Source: SXOA01 sp051004015 (GTDB lineage Bacteria; Planctomycetota; Planctomycetia; Pirellulales; Pirellulaceae). From it: a stretch of 64,000 nucleotides of DNA. The position numbers and the translations under genes are program-made. Each line of letters starts with the position of its first letter. Positions within the stretch are counted from its first letter, which is position 1. Below the pieces are notes generated by a model. That model worked only from the letters and a program-made list of their open reading frames with translations. It was not told the DNA's origin and searched no databases. This document shows, in pieces, positions 51,932-59,884 of this stretch. The stretch is from assembly GCA_051004015.1 (NCBI GenBank), contig JBPCKT010000114.1:1-64000 (forward strand), read 5' to 3'.

Positions 51932-52290
51932 TTGGGGGGCTCTCTTGCACATAGGTAGTAACGGCGAGCTCTTGACAGCCGACCGACTCGTCAGGCCCCC
52001 ATTGTACTGACACCAAACCTCGTGTCACAAATGGTTCGTTTCCTGGTACTTGTCGCGACGAGTCGTGTGGCAATAAATCTTCAGGCATCAACATCCGTAA
52101 ACTCATCTCAGCAATCAAGGTGCCGAGAACTCGTCAAACGAGAGGTAATTGACGCCCCGTTCGCCCTCGGAAGCGCCCTTCCATCCGCACGCCTGCGCGC
52201 GTCAGTCCGACACACCGCGGTCGATGAAACCGACGCTTCCATGGATCACGAGAAGGACCTCAATCGGATCTGATGAGTAATACTGCCCAG
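51932..52290. other. 359-bp gap between two minus-strand genes
   Basis: No gene or structured repeat is recognised. The stretch separates the WD40-VCBS-WD40 operon from the carboxypeptidase gene and must hold the promoter of the latter. Short frames on both strands have no domain pattern. Confidence 0.35.
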
Positions 52291-53493
52291 TCATTTCTCT
52301 CCGACTGACGCTGGGACGAACTGCATTGCTTCGGCCTTCCGAGCTACATCCCAGAGACGAACCGTTCCGTCTTCGCTTCCGCTGGCCAGTAACTTTCCGT
52401 CCGGAGAAAAGCTCAGGCACCAAATCGAATTCCGGTGGCCGACTAGTGCTTCCCCGTGGCTGCCCGCGATGGCCTGCCGGGCTCGGCGAGCACGAATGCG
52501 AACTTCGGCTGAGAGTGACTTCTCCGCGGCGATTCGCAGCTCCTGTTCAGCCGCAAATCCGAGCTTGATGAGCTCCGCACTCGCCGCTTCGCGAATCTCG
52601 TAGCGGTCATCCTCGAACCGCGACAGCAGCTCGTGGATCTGCTTCGTGATCGCCTTGCTCGGCGCATCGAACGAGAATGTGTGGAGTTGCACTGATTTCC
52701 CATACGCCGCCACTGCCAGCAGACCGGCTCGCGGCTCATATTCAAAGCAGTTGACTCCCCCCGAGCCTCCCAGCTTGGCCCGCAATTCGCCGGTCTCCGC
52801 GTTCCAGACCCGCATCGTCCCGTCCCAGCCACCCGTCATTAGCCAGTCACCACTGGGGGAAAACAGGGCGCTGCGGGTGAAGTACGAGCCGTGCTTCAAG
52901 ACATGCTTCGGTTTCTCTTGCCCCAGATCCCACAGATATATGCCTTCCGAGGCGCAAGCCGCCGCCAGCCGTTCCTTGGTCGCCGAATAGGCGATTCTGC
53001 CATAGACGAAATCGCCGGGGCCCGAGAGCACTTTGCGATCCGAGCGAGATTTCAGGTCCCACTGCCGCAACGTTTTGTCGGCTCCGCCGGTAATCAGAGT
53101 CAGCCCGTCAGCGGAAAAGGCGACCGGGCCGCGATGGCCTGCATCCAGAGTCGCAATCTCCCCTCCTCCCGCAACGTCGGTAATAACGGGGGGCATCGCT
53201 CGGGGAGAATAGGCGAGCTGAGTTCCGTCGGGTGAAAAACTCACGGAGGTCACAGCTCGATCCAGGTGGCGAACGCGGAGCGGCTCTTTCTTCTCGAAGT
53301 CCCAGACGACAAGGCCGCCGGGTCCTTCTCGGCCGCCAAAGCCTGCCGCGAGCAATGGTCCCTTTGGCGAGAAAGCAATGGTGCCGACCGATACAGGAGG
53401 CTTGTCCAGGGGTGCCGCCGCTTCTTCGCCCACGACAATGCCCAATCGCAGAAGCAGCGGCACTGCAACGAGCATCAGTTGACATCGGCTCAT
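52291..53493 (-). CDS. secreted WD40 protein with a helical insert
   Basis: A 400-residue protein with a signal peptide (QLMLVAVPLLLRLGIVVG). WD40 blades are clear (VTSVSFSPDGTQLAYS; GLTLITGGADKTLRQWDL; GDWLMTGGWDGTMRVWNA; GKLLASGSEDGTVRLWDV). Between the penultimate and last blades, about residues 285-345 are alpha-helical instead (IHELLSRFEDDRYEIREAAS; AELIKLGFAAEQELRIAAE; EVRIRARRARQAIAG), a HEAT-like helical pair common in planctomycete WD40 proteins. It is the last gene of the WD40-VCBS-WD40 operon (22 bp after the VCBS gene). No enzyme activity is expected; it is probably a periplasmic binding platform. Confidence 0.85.
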   Translation of the reverse strand: MSRCQLMLVAVPLLLRLGIVVGEEAAAPLDKPPVSVGTIAFSPKGPLLAAGFGGREGPGGLVVWDFEKKEPLRVRHLDRAVTSVSFSPDGTQLAYSPRAMPPVITDVAGGGEIATLDAGHRGPVAFSADGLTLITGGADKTLRQWDLKSRSDRKVLSGPGDFVYGRIAYSATKERLAAACASEGIYLWDLGQEKPKHVLKHGSYFTRSALFSPSGDWLMTGGWDGTMRVWNAETGELRAKLGGSGGVNCFEYEPRAGLLAVAAYGKSVQLHTFSFDAPSKAITKQIHELLSRFEDDRYEIREAASAELIKLGFAAEQELRIAAEKSLSAEVRIRARRARQAIAGSHGEALVGHRNSIWCLSFSPDGKLLASGSEDGTVRLWDVARKAEAMQFVPASVGEK

Positions 53494-53515
53494 GGTTTAA
53501 TCCTTGGTGGGCGGG

Positions 53516-54736
53516 TCATCGCGCGGGTTTGCGCAGGAAGACCCACACGAACCCATGAGTTTGATAGCCAGCCTGGTATTTGATCTGAGTTTCTTGCACC
53601 CTTGCAATCTCCGACTTGAGCTTAACCATCTGCCCGCGCAGTGCATCCAGCCGCTGCTTGTTTTTTTCCGCCATAGTTTCCTCATCCGCTTGCAGCTTGC
53701 CATATTCCGCAAATGCCACACTCCAGGCCCGCCGCAAATTCGGCAGGCGGTCCTTCGCTTTACTCTCCTCGGCCCGCTCCTCATCGGTCTGAGCCGGCTT
53801 GGCGGCAAACGATCCGCAGCGGTCTCCCAGCAGCAGGTCCAGTCGGCCGTCGCCGTTCCAGTCCACCACGCACGGCTTGACGCGCAATCCCCATTCCCCC
53901 GGGATTCGGCCATCGTCCCCCTTCCAGCCGACCGTGCTCTCGCCGACGAGCATTTGCGCCGCTCCCAGTTTCGGTTCTTTCTGCGTGCCGATGTTTCGAT
54001 ACCAAAAGACGCTTCCATTCTCGGTTCCCAGAACCAGGTCCAGCTTTCCATCGCCGTCCCAATCCGCGGCAACCGGGGCGGCCTCGCCGCTTTTGCTGGT
54101 CAGTTTTTCGCCCGCGGCCATGAGAGCCTGCGGCGGCCCAAATGCCGGCTTATCCTTACTCATGCCCGGCAAGTAGTGAACTTCTCCCATGGCAGTTCCC
54201 ACCAGTAAATCCAGGGTGCCATTTGCGTCCCAGTCCACAGCGAACACGCTGGCACCCGAACCCAAGTTGATCGGCTTGCCATCGCTCCCAACCAGTTGCT
54301 CCGGAGCCGCAAATTTGCCGTCGGCTCCGCGGCGAAAGTAATACAGCTCTCCCGGCCAGGAGCCAGAAATCAGATCGCTGCGACCATCTCGATCGAGGTC
54401 CACCAACTGTGGAACAAAGCCGATGCATCAGTCCTCTGGGACTCGTCCCATCTTTCCACCAGCCGTAAGCCACTCAAAACTTCCCAGGATAGGAGCTGAG
54501 TTGCTACCAGAGTTGCGGTAGATTCGCAGGCGGCCCTGATCGTATTGGCCCACTAGCAAATCCTGCACACCGTCGCCGTCAAAATCCCCCACAAATGGCG
54601 CGGAGTGACCGACTCGCTGTACATCGAGCGGCTGGCCGCTCGCTTGAACATGAGTCGGAGGTTGTAGCTCCTGGGAAATGAACCCTTTGGGTTCCGCGGC
54701 AAACAGCAGCCCGGCCAAAATGCACACAGCAATCAT
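53516..54736 (-). CDS. secreted VCBS/FG-GAP propeller protein with one in-frame UGA
   Basis: A single frame of 407 codons interrupted only by TGA at 54428-54430. Before it lie a signal peptide (MIAVCILAGLLFAAEPKG) and FG-GAP repeats (VGDFDGDGVQDLLVGQYDQG). After it the same frame continues CIGFVPQLVDLDRDGRSDLI, VAADWDGDGKLDLVLGT and VVDWNGDGRLDLLLGD, ending in a coiled coil (about 335-385) and a basic end. From memory, related planctomycete proteins read ...GCCVGF.P at this place, so the UGA may replace a conserved Cys and is followed by another Cys codon. It could be selenocysteine, a recent nonsense mutation or a sequence error. It is the middle gene of the WD40-VCBS-WD40 operon, with 20 and 22 bp to its neighbours. 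Confidence 0.75.
54399..54413 (-). promoter_or_regulatory. SECIS-like hairpin downstream of the in-frame UGA
   Basis: On the coding strand, 14 nt after the UGA, TCCAC pairs with GTGGA around the loop AGTTG. The loop begins 19 nt after the UGA and has G at its second position. These features fit the loose description of bacterial SECIS elements (apical loop about 16-37 nt from UGA with an early G). A 5-bp stem is weak evidence by itself. Confidence 0.35.
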
Positions 54737-54756
54737 TTTCGCCTCTCGTTCGGAAG

Positions 54757-56841
54757 TTACTTTTTCATGGGAGCCTTGAGGTCGTAGACCAGTGCCGAGG
54801 TATCATCGAGTCCTGCGATCAACTTTCCATCGGCGCTAAACGCCAGCGCATGGACTCGGCTGGGAACATCCTCTACAACTTGCTGCCGCACTCCTTGGAG
54901 ATCGTAGATGGCCACCTGAACTTTTGGCTGGTGGGTCGCGATGGCAAAGCGCTGACCGTCCGGCGCGAATGCCGCTGCGCGTGCTTCGTCAGGGGCTTTG
55001 AACGTCTGCAAGCGATTGCCGGTTTCCAGGTCCCATAGCGAGACGATGGTTTCTTTCTCCGACGAATAGCGAATTCTTCCGTCCGGCAACTTGGTCTGAA
55101 TCTGGTTGCCCCGCGAGCATGCGAGGAGTTGGCGCTGGTCCGGTGAAATGTCCAACACCGCCAACGAGCTCCCTTCGCGCTCAAGCAGCCGCAATTCCTT
55201 CCCGGTGGCAACGTCGAAAACATGAATCTTCGCCTGAATGCACAGCACTAGGTACTTGCCGCCAGGCGAAATTCGCACACCGTCGATGGACAGCCGGTCC
55301 AGGAGGTCGCGTTCATCGTTCTCTCCGGGAATCTTCACCCCCGTCGGCTGAATGCGACTTTCCGCCAGAGCCTTGCCGGTGCGCACGTCCCAAATTCGCA
55401 TATAGAAGTCGGGACCAAACGAAGCAAAGGATTTTCCATCCCCAACAAAAGCAACGGCCTGTGTTGTGCCTTGCGTGCCGTGTCCAGGGAGCCGATAAAT
55501 CTCCTTGCCGCTGGCCACGTTCCATAGTCGGATGGTGTCGTCCAGGCTCGCCGACGCTAGAAGCTCGCCGCTGGTGGACAGGGCCAGATCTTGGATAAAG
55601 GAACCGTGCACCAGCTTCTGCTCCTGCCGGCTGGTGGCCAGGGCCCAGATTCGGACGGAGTTGTCGAAGCTCCCCGTAATGGCCCGTCCGCTGGGCGTCG
55701 TCAGAATACGGCTGATTTCCGAGTTGTGGGCGGCTTCGATTCCGCCAATTTCCTGGCCGGTCTCAAAGCTGAAAACTCGCCGGCCGGTAGTCAGCAATCG
55801 CGAATCGGCCGAGATGGCCACGCCCAGCGATTTGATGTCGAGCTGCCGATCGTACTTCCAGGTGTCCGTGTTCCAGACATGCAGCCGCCAGTTCTGATTG
55901 CTCCCCGCCGGCGCGATGAGCTGTTTGCCGTCGGGGGAGAAGACCGAAAGCCTGGCGGTATGGGAGTCCGGATCCGGGGGAGCCAGGCGGGCGACAAGTT
56001 TTCCCGATTCCACTTCCCAGACATGCATCGGCTCGTTTCTGGACCCGCAGAAGACGACGTGACGACCACTGGGAGAGAACACCATTTGACCATCGCCCCC
56101 CTCGGCCGCCACGAGTTTGATCTCTCTGGGTTCGGCTCCGGTCTGCCAGTCCCATAAAAAGAATTTTCGCGCGTTGGGTCCGCACACAATTCCTAGCGTT
56201 TTGCCATCCGGCGAAAGGGCCAGCGCGGGTCCGTTATCCGCTGGAAACTTGTTTTGCAGGATTTCCGCGCCGCTGGCGATTTCCTCGACGCGCAGAATCC
56301 CCTGATAGCCCAGCGAGAAAAGCAAGCGACCGTCCTTCGAGAAGGTCAGCCCCAAATTATTCGCATCCCGCGATTCGCGAGGGAACGTTTTGATCGTCGC
56401 GCCCGTCGCAGTATTCAGGACGCGCAGCTCACCTTGCGTTGGCTTGGTGCGATCCTCGGGGCTCCAATATCCCCCGACCGCGATTTGCTTGCCGTCGCGC
56501 GAGAGCGCAAATCCCTGGATAGTCATCGGATCCGTGCGGATCTCCCGCAGCCGCTGCCCAGTTTCAGCCTCCCAGAACGAGATCGTTTTCTGCTCGCCGT
56601 AAGTGACGAAGGTGACGTTGTCCGGGAGGAAAGCAACTCCGCGGAAATAACCAGCGTGCCTGAAGCGAGTCGTGCCCAGGCGGGCAACGGCTCCGTTTGG
56701 GAGGGGATCGCCATACAAATCGGTTTTTGCCCCGACAACCCCGACCGGCAACTGTTGCGCGGTCGAAATTGTCACCTGTCCCATCACCTGCAAAAGCAGG
56801 CAAGCCACGAGCAAACGAGAACGCAGTAGGGGGCCAGACAC
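54757..56841 (-). CDS. large secreted WD40-repeat protein
   Basis: A 694-residue protein with a signal peptide (about 9-29, LLVACLLLQVMGQVTISTAQ). The mature N-terminus DLYGDPLPNGAVARLGTTRFRH is the standard opening of planctomycete WD40 proteins. About 12-14 WD40 blades follow (GDGQMVFSPSGRHVVFCGS; SGRAITGSFDNSVRIWAL; GELLASASLDDTIRLWNV), enough for two seven-bladed propellers. No kinase or other catalytic domain is fused. It is the first gene of the WD40-VCBS-WD40 operon and lies 217 bp downstream of the bpX operon on the same strand. A scaffold or ligand-binding role in the envelope is inferred. Confidence 0.88.
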   Translation of the reverse strand: MSGPLLRSRLLVACLLLQVMGQVTISTAQQLPVGVVGAKTDLYGDPLPNGAVARLGTTRFRHAGYFRGVAFLPDNVTFVTYGEQKTISFWEAETGQRLREIRTDPMTIQGFALSRDGKQIAVGGYWSPEDRTKPTQGELRVLNTATGATIKTFPRESRDANNLGLTFSKDGRLLFSLGYQGILRVEEIASGAEILQNKFPADNGPALALSPDGKTLGIVCGPNARKFFLWDWQTGAEPREIKLVAAEGGDGQMVFSPSGRHVVFCGSRNEPMHVWEVESGKLVARLAPPDPDSHTARLSVFSPDGKQLIAPAGSNQNWRLHVWNTDTWKYDRQLDIKSLGVAISADSRLLTTGRRVFSFETGQEIGGIEAAHNSEISRILTTPSGRAITGSFDNSVRIWALATSRQEQKLVHGSFIQDLALSTSGELLASASLDDTIRLWNVASGKEIYRLPGHGTQGTTQAVAFVGDGKSFASFGPDFYMRIWDVRTGKALAESRIQPTGVKIPGENDERDLLDRLSIDGVRISPGGKYLVLCIQAKIHVFDVATGKELRLLEREGSSLAVLDISPDQRQLLACSRGNQIQTKLPDGRIRYSSEKETIVSLWDLETGNRLQTFKAPDEARAAAFAPDGQRFAIATHQPKVQVAIYDLQGVRQQVVEDVPSRVHALAFSADGKLIAGLDDTSALVYDLKAPMKK

Positions 56842-57058
56842 GTGGCACCTCTTTCACAGGAGCAGGAAGAACTTCCCAAACGCAGAATAGCGGCCGTAGC
56901 GACGACAATCAAGAGATTGGCTTTTTGCCATGAATCGGCGCTTCGGTCCGACACATAGAGGTCAAATTCGCATTTTGGCACGCTAGGGACTGCCGGAGCG
57001 CTCTTTCCAGAGTCCGCGCGCCATCGCATCGCAGCGAGCCGGGCGGCCAGATTTTGCC

Positions 57059-59884
57059 CTATTTGGGAACTTTGACCTCGTAGTAGGAAACCCGGCCGTC
57101 GGCGGAAAGGATGGCGAATTGATCAATCTGCTCGTGGGCGAGGATGGCGATGGGCTCGGTGCCGGGGCCGGCTGCTTCGCCCAGGTAAGGGAGGGGGGTA
57201 TTCGTGGTGCGGTAAACTTGCACCCGCTCCGCGGTCGCGGCGACCAGGTAGCCGCCCCGATTGAGCCCCACCACAGGGGACATCAAATCGCGGGCGAAGA
57301 TCGTCTGCGTCCCTTCTGCGGACTCGCCCCACAGGACCATTCCCCCTTCCTCGCAGGCGAAGACAATCCTCGCCCGTGTATGGGGTGGAGAAGCAGTGAG
57401 GGAAAGGACAGGGGAATGCAGATTGACGACGCCATCCTGCGGGCCCAACACGGCGACATTTCGATTGAGACCCAGGTAGTGCCAGCCCGCGCGTTCGAGG
57501 TAGACCGGTTCCCAGTGCCGGTCCTCCGTCTGAGACGCCAGATAGTCCATGTCATCCAGCGGGACCGCGTAATCCCGGCTTCCGAGCAGCGCACCGTTTG
57601 CATCGAATTGCAATATGGTTCCCTTGAAGGGGCCGTCCGTGGATAGCGCCAGCGTCGTCCCGCCGAGCGAGTAACCCAAACCAATGGTGCCCACGCCGGC
57701 CTGCGGATGTGAGCCCGCGGTGAGCGGGTCCGGAAAGCCACTTCCCACGGGGAATTTCAGGTACCCTTGGGGCAGGTTAGCCGCCACGTGGAGCAGCAGT
57801 TTGGAAACTCCCCGCGGATCGGCTGCAAGCAGGAATTTGCCGTCGGCTTGCTGAGGCGTGACGGGCCAGGGCTTTCCCACGGGATGCTGGATGCCGCCGT
57901 CCCAGCGGCCGCGGATGAGCAGGATCTTTCCCTCGGCGACTCCCGCAGCGTAATACTCATTGCCGATGCTGACGGCCGCTTTCCAATTTGCGTGAGGGAG
58001 CTGGATCGTTTGAACCAATCGGGGGCCTTTGGACCCGGCCAGGGCGACAATATTCGCAATGGCACTACGGCGATGGTGCTCGGCGTGCTGGCTACGGTAA
58101 CGGATGCAATCCCGCGAAAGCAGACGGTCGCCGGGAACAAGGTCCGCGAGGGACTTGAGCAGGACGTGCGCCAGGAGGTCATCGTTTCCCGGCAGAGAGT
58201 CGGCAGCAATGCGGCGGGTGAGGTCGGCAGCGGCGAAACGGACCTGCTCCAGGGGATAATTGTTTGCCAGTCTGGCGAGGCTTTGCGACAGGTCACCCAG
58301 TTGAGCGCTGGTTTGGACGCGGGCGCGGAGCTGGCGGACCTGCTGCCCGGCGCGCTCGTGCTCGCCGATGCGGGCGAGCAGGTCGAACGAGGCATCCAGA
58401 CAAACTTTCGCCTGGGACTTGGCCGGCCAGCTCGACCAAAGGATTTCATAGGCTTCTTCCGCTTGCCGCAATTTCTCCTCCAGCAACTGCGCCGCTCCCA
58501 GGCGGTCGCCGGCGGTCAGATGCTTGGACACCGCTTTGCGCCAGGAGACCGCGGCCTGCTCGCTTTGCTGAAGCTGGTCGTAGATTTCGGCGACGGTCTC
58601 CCAGGCCTCCAGCCGCTCGTAAATGACGATGGCCTCCGCGAGGAGGCCGCCGCGCTGCAGGCACTGGGCCGCCGCTAAGGGCTGATTGAGCTTTTTCTCG
58701 AACAGCACCGCCGCTTCGCGGAAGTGCTCGCCGTCGCGCAGTGTCGCCGCGGCGGCGGAGATGTCTCCGATGAGCTCCGCCAGGATGTACGCGGCGCGGC
58801 GATGGCGGCCGAGCGAGATCTCGCGATTGGCGAGCTCCCGGTATTTCTGCCGGAGCGCCTGTTGATAATCGAACGACAGGTTCCAAAAATCCGCCGGGCC
58901 GCCCCCTCCGAGCCGCCGCAAATTGAAGTTCACGTCCCGCGGCGTGAGCTGGGATCCGGGGGGAGCAAGGCCACGATAGTCGGCTCCGCCGGTCAGCGGC
59001 AGCGCGAACGCCAGCCCGGCATCGGGAGAGTTCTGCAAGAGGTTCAGCAGCCGCTCAATCTGATTATTGCGAAGCTGGTCGATGTCCTTGTTGATCGCTT
59101 GCTGCTGCTCTCTGGCCCAATCCGCCAGCCGCTGCAGCCAGTTCTTTCCCCCAGCGGATGCGGGCGCGGCACTCCCCACTCCCCCGCCGATCCCCTGCCC
59201 CAGACCATGGAGAGCATTCGCCGCCTTGGCGAGCAAGCCCGCTCCGCCGGAAAGCGCGCCCAGTCCGGCGCTCTTGAGGGCCCGGCCGATTGCGCCCCCT
59301 TGTGGCTCGCCGGGAGCAGGGGGCAACTTGCCTTCCGCTAAGGGATTTCTGCCGATATCGTCCCGGCCGGCTTCCAGCACGTCTTCCAGCGAAATCGGGC
59401 TGGCAGGCGCAATCGAAAGGAGCCGCATGTTCTCGGCAATTCCCGGCTCGGCGGCATCCCAAATTCTGGCCCCCAGCGGCGGGACCGCCAGCAGCTCCGA
59501 AACGGGAGCGGCCTGCTCCCAGGCAAACCGCGCCAGCCCCTGGACCGGATGCCAGACGTAGATGGCGTCCTCCGCCAACAGCTCGCGCAGTTCGGCGTCG
59601 GAGAGCGGCGGCTCCAGCCAGGCTTCGACCGGCAGATAGAGCCGCGAGCCGGCGCAGCCGTAAGGAAGAGCGGCCGTCAAGCGCGGGGAGACTTCCGCGG
59701 ACCCCTTGCCCGGAAGGACGAGCGCGCCTTCCCGCGCGACCACGAACAGCCGCATGCCCGTGAGCGGCACACCCCACGTGGTCAGCTCGGCGAGCCATTC
59801 GGCGGGTCCGACGCCGGGAATGAGCCAGGCCCGCGCCGGGCGGACGGCTGCCGGACTGTATCGCAGCAGAAGCTCGACGTTCAT
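57059..59884 (-). CDS. bpX6-like protein: alpha-solenoid plus beta-propeller
   Basis: A 941-residue protein. The ATG at 59884 overlaps the stop of the vWA gene (ATGA); the longer frame to 60091 is antisense to nothing and lacks domain residues. The N-terminus (MNVELLLRYSPAAVRPARAWL) and PRLTAALPYGC region resemble the bpX6 domain of MoxR-vWA-beta-propeller systems. A Gly-rich segment (about 200-260) leads to a helical-repeat region (about 345-500; YILAELIGDISAAAATLRDG; EAIVIYERLEAWETVAEIYDQL) of TPR type. A beta-propeller fills about 620-941. No catalytic residues are seen; it is probably the recognition or scaffold subunit of the ternary system. Confidence 0.8.
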   Translation of the reverse strand: MNVELLLRYSPAAVRPARAWLIPGVGPAEWLAELTTWGVPLTGMRLFVVAREGALVLPGKGSAEVSPRLTAALPYGCAGSRLYLPVEAWLEPPLSDAELRELLAEDAIYVWHPVQGLARFAWEQAAPVSELLAVPPLGARIWDAAEPGIAENMRLLSIAPASPISLEDVLEAGRDDIGRNPLAEGKLPPAPGEPQGGAIGRALKSAGLGALSGGAGLLAKAANALHGLGQGIGGGVGSAAPASAGGKNWLQRLADWAREQQQAINKDIDQLRNNQIERLLNLLQNSPDAGLAFALPLTGGADYRGLAPPGSQLTPRDVNFNLRRLGGGGPADFWNLSFDYQQALRQKYRELANREISLGRHRRAAYILAELIGDISAAAATLRDGEHFREAAVLFEKKLNQPLAAAQCLQRGGLLAEAIVIYERLEAWETVAEIYDQLQQSEQAAVSWRKAVSKHLTAGDRLGAAQLLEEKLRQAEEAYEILWSSWPAKSQAKVCLDASFDLLARIGEHERAGQQVRQLRARVQTSAQLGDLSQSLARLANNYPLEQVRFAAADLTRRIAADSLPGNDDLLAHVLLKSLADLVPGDRLLSRDCIRYRSQHAEHHRRSAIANIVALAGSKGPRLVQTIQLPHANWKAAVSIGNEYYAAGVAEGKILLIRGRWDGGIQHPVGKPWPVTPQQADGKFLLAADPRGVSKLLLHVAANLPQGYLKFPVGSGFPDPLTAGSHPQAGVGTIGLGYSLGGTTLALSTDGPFKGTILQFDANGALLGSRDYAVPLDDMDYLASQTEDRHWEPVYLERAGWHYLGLNRNVAVLGPQDGVVNLHSPVLSLTASPPHTRARIVFACEEGGMVLWGESAEGTQTIFARDLMSPVVGLNRGGYLVAATAERVQVYRTTNTPLPYLGEAAGPGTEPIAILAHEQIDQFAILSADGRVSYYEVKVPK

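Noticed and set aside
57119..59341. Plus-strand frames across the bpX operon
   Set aside because: They are antisense to the overlapping minus-strand operon and have no domain pattern.
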